Source: Chryseobacterium gleum
Lineage (GTDB): Bacteria > Bacteroidota > Bacteroidia > Flavobacteriales > Weeksellaceae
NCBI RefSeq assembly: GCF_900636535.1
Contig: NZ_LR134289.1
Span: forward strand, 1,922,001-1,986,000
Direction of reading: 5' to 3'
Length of the DNA stretch: 64,000 bases
Shown: positions 46,801 to 54,805 of the stretch, piece after piece
How positions within the stretch are numbered: position 1 is the first letter of the stretch
Layout: the number at the start of each line of letters is the position of its first letter
Notes under the pieces: generated by a model
Told to the model about the DNA's origin: nothing
The model's input: only the letters and a program-made list of their open reading frames with translations
Database searches by the model: none
Program-made: the position numbers and the translations under genes

Positions 46801-48140
46801 TGGAACCGGTCATTCCAATGACGATGATCTTTGAACAGCTGGCAGAAATTGCAGAAGCGGAAATCCCGGGAACACAGGTTCATAAAATCATGAATGTAAG
46901 TGTATTCCAATGGATGAACGTAGCACAGCCTTTCAAAAAAACCGTAAAAGGAGAATGGCGTTCACCGAATCATGCTTATCTCGATATTGAAAACTTTGCC
47001 AACGCAGAAGTCATTTTAAAATCAGGTTCTGTTCCGACACCAGCATTCAATCTTTCCATCGGAAATCTTTTACCTATCGAAAGAACACCCGAAGAAATCT
47101 ATGACATGCACATGTTCCATGGAGAAAAATACCAGGGAATTACAGAAGTTTCAGCCGTTGGAGACAAAGGAATTATCGGGAAGATAAAAGGTAATGGCGG
47201 TAAAGGCTCTTTGCTTGATAATGCAGGACAGTTATTCGGGCTTTGGCTGCAGCTTACTTTGGTGAAAGACCGCATTGCATTCCCTGTAAAAATCAGAGAT
47301 ATAGAGTTTTTCGGAAATATGCATGATCAGGAAGGTATTTTTGAATGCACCTGTATGCTGACCGAGCTTAATGATGAATTTGCCATCGCAGATATCACCC
47401 TGAAAAGGGACGGAAAAGTTTGGTGTGCCATTACGGGCTGGCAAAACAGAAGACTGGAAATTGACGCCGCTTTATGGAATGTTTCCATGTCGCCGCTGCA
47501 CAACCGCCTTTCGGAAGAGATTGCTCCTGAAGTTTTTTTCTTCCACCAGGCCTATACCAGAGTCGCTTCATGGGACTTTATCCTGAAAAGATATTTCAAC
47601 CAAACGGAAAAACAGCATCACCAGCAGCTGTTACCCAACAAAAAGAAAAACTGGATGGTAAGCCGTGTGGCCGTGAAAGATGCTGTAAGAAATCTTCTCC
47701 GTAAAGAAAAAAATCATGCCTGCTTCCCAATCACATTTGAAATCCGTTCCGATGAAGTAGGGAAACCTTACCTCATCAGTGATTTTACAGAAAATATCCA
47801 TATTTCACTGGCTCACAAAGGAAGAGATGCTGTAGGAATCGCGAGATATGGAAAATCTGTAGGAATTGATATGGAACTGATGGAAGAACGCAGCGAAGGA
47901 TTCTATGATCTGGTATTTACAGACCATGAATTAGCCTTATTAAAAGGAAAAGATCAGGCAGAATGGACCACCCGTTTCTGGGTAGCCAAGGAAGCCTACG
48001 GAAAGTTCTCAGGAACCGGACTGAAAGGAAATCCAAAAGCCTTCGAAGTCGAAGAAATAAAAGACGATCACCTGTGGATCAACAATATTGAAATCAAAAC
48101 TATTAAACATAAAAATTATATTATCGGATGGACACTGTAA
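43875..48140 (+). CDS. Iterative PKS subunit 2: KS, AT, DH, phosphopantetheinyl transferase
   Basis: 1421 residues, starting 19 bases after subunit 1. Ketosynthase 1-460 with a full triad (Cys207 in DAACASAL, His342, His381), so it is not a chain-length-factor-like dead copy. Acyltransferase about 540-830 (GHSLGEW, Ser605; GFHSPF). A hotdog dehydratase-like domain about 945-1180 beginning HPYLIDH (His955). A C-terminal Sfp-type 4'-phosphopantetheinyl transferase about 1270-1421 with GIDME (Asp1332) and WVAKEAYGKFSG (Lys1372-Glu1373). The fused transferase can arm the ACPs of the pathway. Fusion of a transferase to the synthase is also known in enediyne PKSs and some PfaE-like proteins. Confidence 0.9.
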   Translation: MKKTDVAVIGLSCVFPGAQDANTFWQNIVNKVDSTELAPADRIDPVHFSDTTSPVDRFYCQRGGFIPDYTFDPTAFGILPLAVEGTEPDHLLTLDLVQKALEDAGIFQKNTSLEKTGIIIGKGNYTGPGATRAIEIVRTGEQISSLLQELLPHVSSSDIEKVKHAFQERKGRFAADTAMGLIPNLVASLVANRFNLGGAAFTVDAACASALIAVDHAVQELQRGRSDIMIAGGVHTGQNAAFWSIFAQLGAMSRQQQIKPFSSDADGLLIGEGCGFVVLKRLEDAVRDQDKIYAVIKGVGVSSDGTGTSVMSPSVKGQLKALEQAWINADLDKNKVGYLEAHGTGTPLGDKTELQTLAQFFGKEEAAPAAGIGSVKSNIGHAMPAAGIAGLIKTCLALHHDTLPPTLYCENPTSEMQNTRFEPVQEAKNWSKTGLPKIAAVNAFGFGGINAHVVLEGYDMPKKDQVLILARPTHEELLSALQNNETAIGEGDFRVAIFAPTPARIEKAIKIVSKNIIWKNKQDIWYTSTPLLKDGGKVAFVFPGLDGLAKGEVETVSRYFGLTAPIETEGEGLLTDALNIFNNCSILDNSLKKLGIIPDMNAGHSLGEWLAGYSSELAEANSVKALIDVLNPETFELKDSKFIAIGAGIEAIKPFINEISNLYVSNDNCPNQVILCGSNAALDELVPLLKAKQIFHQVLPFQSGFHSPFIADKLDVILAGMEKAQFQQTKIPLWSATTLEPYPADQAAIRKLSAEHLVEPVRFRELTNKLYEEGARVFIQVGTGGLIGFIDDTLKGKAFSTIPSSVPTRSALAQLQRVVASLFVEGKTTALDFLEVQQQSKKPAGKGIKLELGSPIVRNFKEVKALAQAFETPKQYTTSASAMTAKSGHPLVQAFQDNVADMIRMQEEVLTLFQSRPEITIPRPAQAAPLAQYAAPQAPRNTTFTKDLYVTLESHPYLIDHSLLRQPKGWAHVADMEPVIPMTMIFEQLAEIAEAEIPGTQVHKIMNVSVFQWMNVAQPFKKTVKGEWRSPNHAYLDIENFANAEVILKSGSVPTPAFNLSIGNLLPIERTPEEIYDMHMFHGEKYQGITEVSAVGDKGIIGKIKGNGGKGSLLDNAGQLFGLWLQLTLVKDRIAFPVKIRDIEFFGNMHDQEGIFECTCMLTELNDEFAIADITLKRDGKVWCAITGWQNRRLEIDAALWNVSMSPLHNRLSEEIAPEVFFFHQAYTRVASWDFILKRYFNQTEKQHHQQLLPNKKKNWMVSRVAVKDAVRNLLRKEKNHACFPITFEIRSDEVGKPYLISDFTENIHISLAHKGRDAVGIARYGKSVGIDMELMEERSEGFYDLVFTDHELALLKGKDQAEWTTRFWVAKEAYGKFSGTGLKGNPKAFEVEEIKDDHLWINNIEIKTIKHKNYIIGWTL

Positions 48141-48427
48141 ACGCAACATTAAAAATGAACCACGAAGAACTTTTTACTTTATTAAAAGGTTTTATTACTG
48201 AAGTGATAGGTGCTGAATTTGTAGAGGAGATGGATATTACTCCTGAAAGTTCATTCACCAAAGATCTTGAAATGGACAGCATAGAGATCGTCTCTTTTTC
48301 TGAAAAGATCAAAGCGCATTTTGGCGATCAGATCGATTTTACAGGCTGGCTGTCTTCCATGGATCTGGACCAGCTGATCAATCTTGACCTTAGTATGATC
48401 ATCAATTATATCTACGAATGCCAATAA
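48128..48427 (+). CDS. Free acyl carrier protein
   Basis: 99 residues; the first ATG overlaps the end of the PKS gene by 13 bases, and another in-frame ATG lies at 48155. A helical ACP fold with the phosphopantetheine attachment Ser51 in LEMDSIEIV. The end (LSMIINYIYECQ) is longer than in housekeeping AcpP. It probably carries a starter unit or the finished chain between the synthase and the hydrolase or acyltransferases that follow. Confidence 0.87.
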   Translation: MDTVNATLKMNHEELFTLLKGFITEVIGAEFVEEMDITPESSFTKDLEMDSIEIVSFSEKIKAHFGDQIDFTGWLSSMDLDQLINLDLSMIINYIYECQ

Positions 48428-49200
48428 TCACTGTCAATAACAGACAAGTTCATATACAGGAACTCAATAAAGGAGCCGAACAAACCGTGGTCTTAATCCA
48501 CGGTATGTTCAGTAACCTGTCCATTTATTATTTTAATATTGCTCCTATTCTGGCAAAACATTTCCATGTGGTGATGTACGATCTGAAAAGCCACGGTATG
48601 AGTGAGCGCTTTCTTGATGGATACGATCTTGACAACATGTCATCCGATTTAATAGGTTTAACAGATCACCTTCAACTGGAAAAAGTACATCTTGTCGGAT
48701 ACAGTTTCGGAGGTCTTATTGCGTTAAAAACAGCTCTGGAATATCCTGAACGCATCAATCAACTGGTGGTGATGGAAGCTCCGGATCCTCAGGACGAAAA
48801 AGCCCGTAATATCATTGATGAATACAGCAAAGAATTCCTTGAGCATTATGTTGCCAACTTTACCGATACCACCAAAGTGCAGATGGGCAAAAGACAAATG
48901 GAAAAGAACCACCGTATGTATGAATTTCTGTTTAACCAGACCAGCATCAAAGCAGATATGATTAAGGAAAAACATTTCCTTGGTGAAGCCCGTTTCAATG
49001 AATTAACGGCTCCTACCTTATTGCTTTATGGAGCTGATTCCAACTGCAGGCCTACCGGTGAGTGGCTTCAGTCTCAAATCAGACAGTCTGAACTTGAATT
49101 AATCCCGGGTGATCACAATATTCCTATCCAGGAACCTCAGCTTATCGCTGAAACGATCGCTCAATTTTTATCTAAAATCCTAACACAAAACCATGGCTAA
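48418..49200 (+). CDS. Alpha/beta hydrolase, probable pathway thioesterase or acyltransferase
   Basis: 260 residues, overlapping the ACP gene by 10 bases. Cytosolic alpha/beta hydrolase with LIHGMFSN oxyanion loop, nucleophile elbow GYSFGG (Ser96), acid in YGADSNCRP and His in GDHNIPI. In this setting it would release or transfer the acyl chain from the ACP; type II editing thioesterase is an alternative. Function inferred from position only. Confidence 0.82.
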   Translation: MPIITVNNRQVHIQELNKGAEQTVVLIHGMFSNLSIYYFNIAPILAKHFHVVMYDLKSHGMSERFLDGYDLDNMSSDLIGLTDHLQLEKVHLVGYSFGGLIALKTALEYPERINQLVVMEAPDPQDEKARNIIDEYSKEFLEHYVANFTDTTKVQMGKRQMEKNHRMYEFLFNQTSIKADMIKEKHFLGEARFNELTAPTLLLYGADSNCRPTGEWLQSQIRQSELELIPGDHNIPIQEPQLIAETIAQFLSKILTQNHG

Positions 49201-51595
49201 ATTTGCATTTATAGTTCCACCACTCACAGGACATGTCAATCCTACCTTAAGCATCGGTGCTACGTTACTGGAAAGAGGACATGAAGTAGCCTGGATCAGC
49301 CTTGACCCTACGTTAGAGGCCAAACTTCCCAAGGGAGGAAAATTATTACTGATCCAATACGATCAGACCGACGAAGAAAAAAAAGAAAGTGAACAATATC
49401 TCGATATTATTTCCAAAAAAGTAGTATACGGAATCGACAGTGTGAAGTTCCTTTACGAAGAAGTTCTTACCCCACTGAACAGACATTGCTATAAAGGCGT
49501 TATCACTTTATTAAAAACATACCAGCCTGATTTAATTATCGGGGATCATCAGTTATTTGCAGTCCCTGTTGCTGCGAAAATTCTTGGAATTCCTTATGCC
49601 ACTTCCGTTACCGCTCCGGCAGCTATTAAAATCATGAATGAGCTTCCGAAAGTTCACGAATGGGAAGTACATCAAATTATCAGTTTACAGAAAGAATTAG
49701 GCTTCCATGAAGAACGTTCTCTGGCCACTTCAGACCTGCTGACACTGGTACTTACCTCCAATTACTTCTTTGGGGGAATGGATGATCTCGCACCTCAGTA
49801 TAAATTCACGGGACCGGTTCTTACAGAGCGTCGTATCTCTTGTGAATTCGATTGGGACAGATTGAAAAATGCTGCCAACAAAAAGATTCTGGTAAGCATC
49901 GGAACTACTTTCGATCATGATCATAAAAAAGCGTTTTTCCAGAAGGTGATTGATGCCTTTAAAGATGAAGATTTAACCGTTGTAGTGGTTTCTGATCCAC
50001 AGCTTTTTGAGCAGTGGCCGGAAAACTTTATGGTCTATCAGCAGATTCCTCAGCTGGACCTGTTACCTCATCTTGATGGTGTAGTGTGCCACGGCGGCCA
50101 CAATACGGTTTCTGAAACTTTATCCAACGGAATCCCTTTGGTCGTAATTCCGATTGCCTATGACCAGTCTCACGTTGCAGGCCGTGTGGTGCGTACAGAA
50201 GCAGGTGAACGTCTGAACTTCAACCGCTTCAAAGCCAATCACCTGAGAGAAGCCGTACAGCAGATTTTAAATAACCCGAAATACCGTGAAGCGGCTCAGA
50301 AAGTAAGTCAGTCTTTTGCAGAGGCAGGAGGTGCAGCTACAGCGGCAAACTTATTGGAGCAAGCTATAGTAAAGGCTTCAAAACCTGAAAAACCTTCTAA
50401 GTTCTTATTCGTTGTTCCTCCGTTTTTCGGACATGTGAGTCCTACTTTAAGTGTGGGAGCGAGTCTGATTGCCCGTGGCCACGAAGTAAAATGGTTCGGA
50501 ATTACGCCTTTAGACAGTAAGCATATTCCTGAAGGAGGTTCTTATTTCTATCCGGAAGAAGACCTTATTCCGTATCAGGAGGAAATTGCCCGTATTTTAA
50601 AAAGACAGGATGACGGACCGGCATGTTCAGGACCTGAAGTGATGAAGCTGGCTCTGGAAGAAACGTATGTTCCTTTCGCTAAAATGATGATGCCGGGATT
50701 AACGAGACTCACAGAAAGCTGGATGCCTGATGTGATCGTGAATGACTGTATCACTTTCGGAGGCGCACTTTTCGCCCACAAAAACAATATTCCTTGTGTA
50801 ACCACTACTCCGGTTCCACCGGATGTGATGGGAGATACGGAAAAAAGTGCCCCAAAAATCTGGGAATGGCAGCAAAAACTGATTAAAGACCTGCAAAAAG
50901 AAGTAGGCATTCATGAAGAAGGCATTTATATCCATTCTCACAAACTGAATATGGTATTTACTTCACAGGCTTTTGCCGGATTTGAAACCGTTCCGCCTCA
51001 TATGAAATTTGTAGGGCCGGTAAAAGGCCGCCCGAACGATGCCCCATTTGACTGGGATAAACTGAATGCTTCCACGACTCCGAAGATATTTGTATCATTG
51101 GGAACCCTGTTGGTTGATATCAGAAAAGCCTTTTTTGAAAAGATCATTGCTGCATTTAAAGACCAGCCGGTTACAGTGATTGCCGCTACTCCACCCGAAA
51201 TCTTTGAAGAATGGCCGGATAATTTTATCGTAAACAGCTTTGTACCTCAGTCTGCAGTGATGCAGCAAATGGACATGGTGATCTGCCACGGTGGCTTCAA
51301 TACCGTAAACGATACTTTCCGTAACGGATTACCGATGCTGATCACCCCTATTGCTTACGATCATTTCCATATTGCCAAACTGATCGAGCAGGCAGGCTGC
51401 GGAATCAGCATCCGCTACAAGAGACTGCGTGTAGATGCGCTTCGTGAAACCGTTTTTGAATTGCTGGAAAATCCGAAATACCGGGAAGCTGCCAGGGAAG
51501 TCCAGAACACATTCACCCTTGCCGGAGGAAATGACAAAGCGGTAGAACTGTTAGAAAATTTTGTACACGAACATTCAACATTAGCTTCTGTGTAG
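49193..51595 (+). CDS. Fused tandem GT1 glycosyltransferase
   Basis: 800 residues made of two complete glycosyltransferase modules of the macrolide/zeaxanthin (MGT, GT1) type. Module 1 (about 1-400) opens FIVPPLTGHVNPTLSIG and holds the donor-site signature CHGGHNT (His300). Module 2 (about 403-800) opens FVVPPFFGHVSPTLSVG and holds CHGGFNT (His699). Both keep the acceptor-side His in TGHV/FGHV. GT1 enzymes of this class use UDP-sugars and glycosylate lipophilic acceptors. Two modules could add two sugars in turn, or one could be regulatory. It overlaps the preceding gene by 8 bases. Confidence 0.9.
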   Translation: MAKFAFIVPPLTGHVNPTLSIGATLLERGHEVAWISLDPTLEAKLPKGGKLLLIQYDQTDEEKKESEQYLDIISKKVVYGIDSVKFLYEEVLTPLNRHCYKGVITLLKTYQPDLIIGDHQLFAVPVAAKILGIPYATSVTAPAAIKIMNELPKVHEWEVHQIISLQKELGFHEERSLATSDLLTLVLTSNYFFGGMDDLAPQYKFTGPVLTERRISCEFDWDRLKNAANKKILVSIGTTFDHDHKKAFFQKVIDAFKDEDLTVVVVSDPQLFEQWPENFMVYQQIPQLDLLPHLDGVVCHGGHNTVSETLSNGIPLVVIPIAYDQSHVAGRVVRTEAGERLNFNRFKANHLREAVQQILNNPKYREAAQKVSQSFAEAGGAATAANLLEQAIVKASKPEKPSKFLFVVPPFFGHVSPTLSVGASLIARGHEVKWFGITPLDSKHIPEGGSYFYPEEDLIPYQEEIARILKRQDDGPACSGPEVMKLALEETYVPFAKMMMPGLTRLTESWMPDVIVNDCITFGGALFAHKNNIPCVTTTPVPPDVMGDTEKSAPKIWEWQQKLIKDLQKEVGIHEEGIYIHSHKLNMVFTSQAFAGFETVPPHMKFVGPVKGRPNDAPFDWDKLNASTTPKIFVSLGTLLVDIRKAFFEKIIAAFKDQPVTVIAATPPEIFEEWPDNFIVNSFVPQSAVMQQMDMVICHGGFNTVNDTFRNGLPMLITPIAYDHFHIAKLIEQAGCGISIRYKRLRVDALRETVFELLENPKYREAAREVQNTFTLAGGNDKAVELLENFVHEHSTLASV

Positions 51596-51598
51596 CCT

Positions 51599-52882
51599 AT
51601 GAATCCACCTGTAAAAAGAAGATTGCTATTCGGGGAACGTATGTTATTAGGGGACGGAACAGAACCTTTTAACGCGGTCATTCCGTTCAGGCTGAGAGGA
51701 ACTTTTACCTTAAAAGAGATCCAGCAGGCATTAGCCCAGATTCAAAACAAACATCCATGGCTGAGAGCATTGATCAGCCATGATGAAAAAAATATTCCAT
51801 GGTTTAACGTTCCTGAAAAAACGGTTTCCATTCCTGTAAGAATCGTCACCAGACAAAGTGAAGATCAGTGGCAGGAAGAATCCAGGAAAGAATGGAACAC
51901 CCTCTTTAGTTATGAAAAATTACCCCTGATCCGGTTTGTCTGGATCAAAGGGGAAGACGTTTCTGACATGTTATTTGCGTTCCACCATTGTCTTTGCGAT
52001 GGTGGTTCTGCAATGGCTTTCTTAAAGGAGTTTTTAATCGCTCTGGACAATCCCGCGGCCGACATCGGGACAGAAAACCCGATCTTAGGCATTGAAGATG
52101 TGGTTCCTGCCCATATTCTGAACAACCGCAGACAGAGACTGAAGGCCAGATTTATCGGAAGACTGGCTGCTACCGCCATCAAATGGATCCCGGTAGGCAA
52201 AAAAGCTGTGGAAAGACAGAGTGATTACCTGATCAACTGGAAGCTGGATGAAACGGTAAGCAAAGAATTAATCTCTTACTGTAAATCCCAGGGGGTAACA
52301 GTGAATACATTTTTGAGTGCAGCAGTATTGCAGGCATTTAAAAAAGTAAGGGGAGAAAAATCCTTCAATAAAGTTTCCTGTCCGGTAGACATCAGGCGTT
52401 TTGCCCAACAGATCAAAGAAGACCATATTTTCGCTTTCGGGCTGATGATTGTGGTGTCTGCTGATGAAAAGCTAAGCTTTACGGATAATCTCCGTGCCAT
52501 GCAGAAATCTGTGGAACAGAAGACCTCAAAGCTGAATCCTTACCTCACCATGATGGTGATGGAATCCGGACATGACGCGCTTAAGAATTTTACCAGGCTT
52601 TTAAAGAACGGGAAATCCTCCAACGACTGTATGTTTTCGAATCTGGGACGTATTCAGATTCCTCATGAGTACAAAGCATTTACGGTGGAAACCATCCTCA
52701 GCCCGTCTGTCATTGGTCCTTTGGGGAATACCACTACCCTGGTGGTCTCTACCTACCGTGGCAAAATGGATTTTTCTTTCATGGGAAGCGAAGGTTATTT
52801 ACCGTATACCGATGCCATGGCAGTACGTGACGAAGTGATGCAAACGATTCATTCACAACTAAAACAAATGGCAGTATCATGA
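51599..52882 (+). CDS. Condensation-domain acyltransferase 1 (PapA-like)
   Basis: 427 residues with the fold of BAHD/condensation acyltransferases. The catalytic HHxxxDG motif is intact: HHCLCDG at His129-His130 and Asp134-Gly135. A DFSFMGSEG stretch near the C-terminus corresponds to the DFGWG-type structural motif. Such proteins join an acyl-thioester to a hydroxyl or amine, as PapA enzymes do in mycobacterial acyl-sugars. Starts 3 bases after the glycosyltransferase. Probable role: esterify the sugar or lipid with chains from the PKS. Confidence 0.82.
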   Translation: MNPPVKRRLLFGERMLLGDGTEPFNAVIPFRLRGTFTLKEIQQALAQIQNKHPWLRALISHDEKNIPWFNVPEKTVSIPVRIVTRQSEDQWQEESRKEWNTLFSYEKLPLIRFVWIKGEDVSDMLFAFHHCLCDGGSAMAFLKEFLIALDNPAADIGTENPILGIEDVVPAHILNNRRQRLKARFIGRLAATAIKWIPVGKKAVERQSDYLINWKLDETVSKELISYCKSQGVTVNTFLSAAVLQAFKKVRGEKSFNKVSCPVDIRRFAQQIKEDHIFAFGLMIVVSADEKLSFTDNLRAMQKSVEQKTSKLNPYLTMMVMESGHDALKNFTRLLKNGKSSNDCMFSNLGRIQIPHEYKAFTVETILSPSVIGPLGNTTTLVVSTYRGKMDFSFMGSEGYLPYTDAMAVRDEVMQTIHSQLKQMAVS

Positions 52883-54132
52883 TCAAAAGACCTTTAATGA
52901 TGGTGGAAAGGATCATGTATGTAGATCCTGAAACGCCTTTAAACTGTGTTTACACGGCAAAGATCAACGGGCAGATTGCTGAAGAAACGTTTAAAACTGC
53001 CCTACTCAAAATCCAGCAGAAACACCCTATTCTGAGAGCTAATATTGATCACAGCAAAGGACGCTATCCTTATTTTATAGGACAACAAGATATTGAACCC
53101 ATTCCGCTCCGGATTGTAGAAAGAAAAACAGATGACGACTGGTTTAAAGAATCCGAAAAAGGATGGTTCAGATTCTTTGAAGAACCCAAAAAGCCACTGG
53201 CTGAAGTGGTATGGGTAAAAGGAAAGGATACTTCGGAAATCATCTGGATCATGCCCCACTGCATTTCAGACGGAACCACCGGAGTGACTTTACTACGTGA
53301 GCTTCTGAGCCTGCTGGACAATCCTTATCTGCCGTTGATTCCTTATGTTGCTTTTGAATCGGTAGATGATTTTCTGCCTTCGGATTTTAATACAGGCATT
53401 AAAAAATATAAAGCCAGCCTTTATCTGCTTTTTGCCAGAATATTCTTTTCTATCCAGCGAAAAAGTAAAAAGAGAAACCTTGGGAAAAACTACGCCATTC
53501 ACTGGAAAATGTCCCCTGAGGATACAAAACTGATCACTGAAAAATGTAAAGCCAACGGAATTTCTGTACATGCTTTGCTATGTTCTTCGGTGATGCAGGC
53601 CTTCCGTGATGTTCAGGGAGACCGTGCCAAAGGGAAGGTGATCAGTCCCGTAGATGTGCGTCATTTTATTCCCGAAATCAAGGAAGATCATTTATTTGCT
53701 TTTGCCCCAACGGTAGAGCTTTCCATCAAAAAAGGCAGTAAGGATGTGCTGGGCAATGCCAAACAGATCAAAAAAGACCTTACGGAGAAAATCAATAAAC
53801 TGGAAGCCCGTGAGCTCCTGTGGATGGGAGAACATATGCATCCCATTGTAGACCGTATGATCAGCATGCTGAAATCCAGCGAAGGCGGCCATGATGTGAC
53901 CTTATCCAATATGGGAAAGGTGAATATCCCGAATGATTATAAAAACTTCAGTCTGGAAACGGTTTTTAGTCCTACCGTGGCTTTCCCATGGCTGAACTCG
54001 AATACCTTAGTCGCCAGTACGTACAACCAGCAGATGGACTTCACCTTCATGTCCAATGAAAATTTCCTTCCCAAAGAGGAAGCCCACAAGATAAAAGATA
54101 AAGCCATTGAGCTATTGACCGCCTCACTATGA
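52879..54132 (+). CDS. Condensation-domain acyltransferase 2 (variant motif)
   Basis: 417 residues, paralogous to the preceding gene and overlapping it by the ATGA arrangement. The catalytic motif reads PHCISDG: Pro126 in place of the first His, with the catalytic second His (127) and Asp131-Gly132 retained. The C-terminal structural motif is DFTFMSNEN. The first His is not the general base in this superfamily, so activity is likely. Probably acylates a different position or uses a different acyl donor from acyltransferase 1. Confidence 0.8.
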   Translation: MIKRPLMMVERIMYVDPETPLNCVYTAKINGQIAEETFKTALLKIQQKHPILRANIDHSKGRYPYFIGQQDIEPIPLRIVERKTDDDWFKESEKGWFRFFEEPKKPLAEVVWVKGKDTSEIIWIMPHCISDGTTGVTLLRELLSLLDNPYLPLIPYVAFESVDDFLPSDFNTGIKKYKASLYLLFARIFFSIQRKSKKRNLGKNYAIHWKMSPEDTKLITEKCKANGISVHALLCSSVMQAFRDVQGDRAKGKVISPVDVRHFIPEIKEDHLFAFAPTVELSIKKGSKDVLGNAKQIKKDLTEKINKLEARELLWMGEHMHPIVDRMISMLKSSEGGHDVTLSNMGKVNIPNDYKNFSLETVFSPTVAFPWLNSNTLVASTYNQQMDFTFMSNENFLPKEEAHKIKDKAIELLTASL

Positions 54133-54680
54133 AATTTAAAATAAAGCCTCCAAAGCCAAAACCTATAAAAAAAACTACCCTCAGACGCTTTCTCATGAAG
54201 CGTACAATTTACTATGTCCTCCCGAATGTATTTTTTAATTTCATCATTGCCTATGCCAGCTTCAAAGAGCTAGGCTACACCCATTTTTTCTCAGGAACCC
54301 AAAACCTGGCCCGCCTTACCCTGCCGATGGCTATTTTCCTTCCGGTAGTCCTCACCATTGATATCATCAAAAGGGTTACCGATGCCGCCAGCCAGGAAGC
54401 CATAGAGTTTACCGTAGATGAACAGCTGAATATTAAAAAGCTCATGACCAAACTAAGCATCTTACACGGTCTGATTACAGGAGCATTGGTTTTATCCCTG
54501 CTCTTTATAGGACAGTACAATTTCTCAAAAGATTATAAGCTGGATGCTACGGCAATGGCTGTGGTGGTGGGTGTGCTGGCTGGTGTGCTGTCTGTGGTGT
54601 TTGTGTATCTGCCGGTGTGGAGGTTGAGGAGGTGGATGTGTAGGAGGGCGGGAGCAAGCGTTTTAAATATCAATCAATAA
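54129..54680 (+). CDS. Small integral membrane protein of the PKS operon
   Basis: 183 residues, overlapping the preceding gene by 4 bases (ATGA). A very basic N-terminus (KIKPPKPKPIKKTTLRRF) is followed by about four membrane helices (YYVLPNVFFNFIIAYASF, LTLPMAIFLPVVLTI, LHGLITGALVLSLLFIG, AMAVVVGVLAGVLSVVFVY) and a basic end. No family recognised. It could anchor the enzymes to the membrane or help move the product. It is the last gene of the operon; no clear terminator follows it. Confidence 0.75.
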   Translation: MKFKIKPPKPKPIKKTTLRRFLMKRTIYYVLPNVFFNFIIAYASFKELGYTHFFSGTQNLARLTLPMAIFLPVVLTIDIIKRVTDAASQEAIEFTVDEQLNIKKLMTKLSILHGLITGALVLSLLFIGQYNFSKDYKLDATAMAVVVGVLAGVLSVVFVYLPVWRLRRWMCRRAGASVLNINQ

Positions 54681-54786
54681 AACTTCTTAAAAAATTAAAG
54701 ACGTTTTACCAATATAATATAATTTGTAGATACATAAAGGTTTCCCGTTTGTTTTATACCACAATTTTGTCTAAATTAATCCCCTC

Positions 54787-54801
54787 TTATTTTAGACAAT
54801 A
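54787..54801 (+). repeat. 15-bp direct repeat flanking the RM locus, left copy
   Basis: ttattttagacaata, 5 bases before the ATG of the type IIG enzyme. Here it forms the right half of a dyad with ttgtctaaa (about 54769-54777). The identical 15-mer recurs in the same orientation at 59184-59198, ahead of the recombinase. It may be a recombinase site or a shared operator. Confidence 0.55.
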
Positions 54802-54805
54802 ACAC

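Noticed and set aside
36839..48140. Naming the PKS as a pfaA/pfaC EPA or DHA synthase
   Set aside because: The domain order differs: the reductase is fused in front, only two ACPs are present in tandem, the second KS is complete, and glycosyl- and acyltransferases follow. The product cannot be inferred as EPA or DHA.
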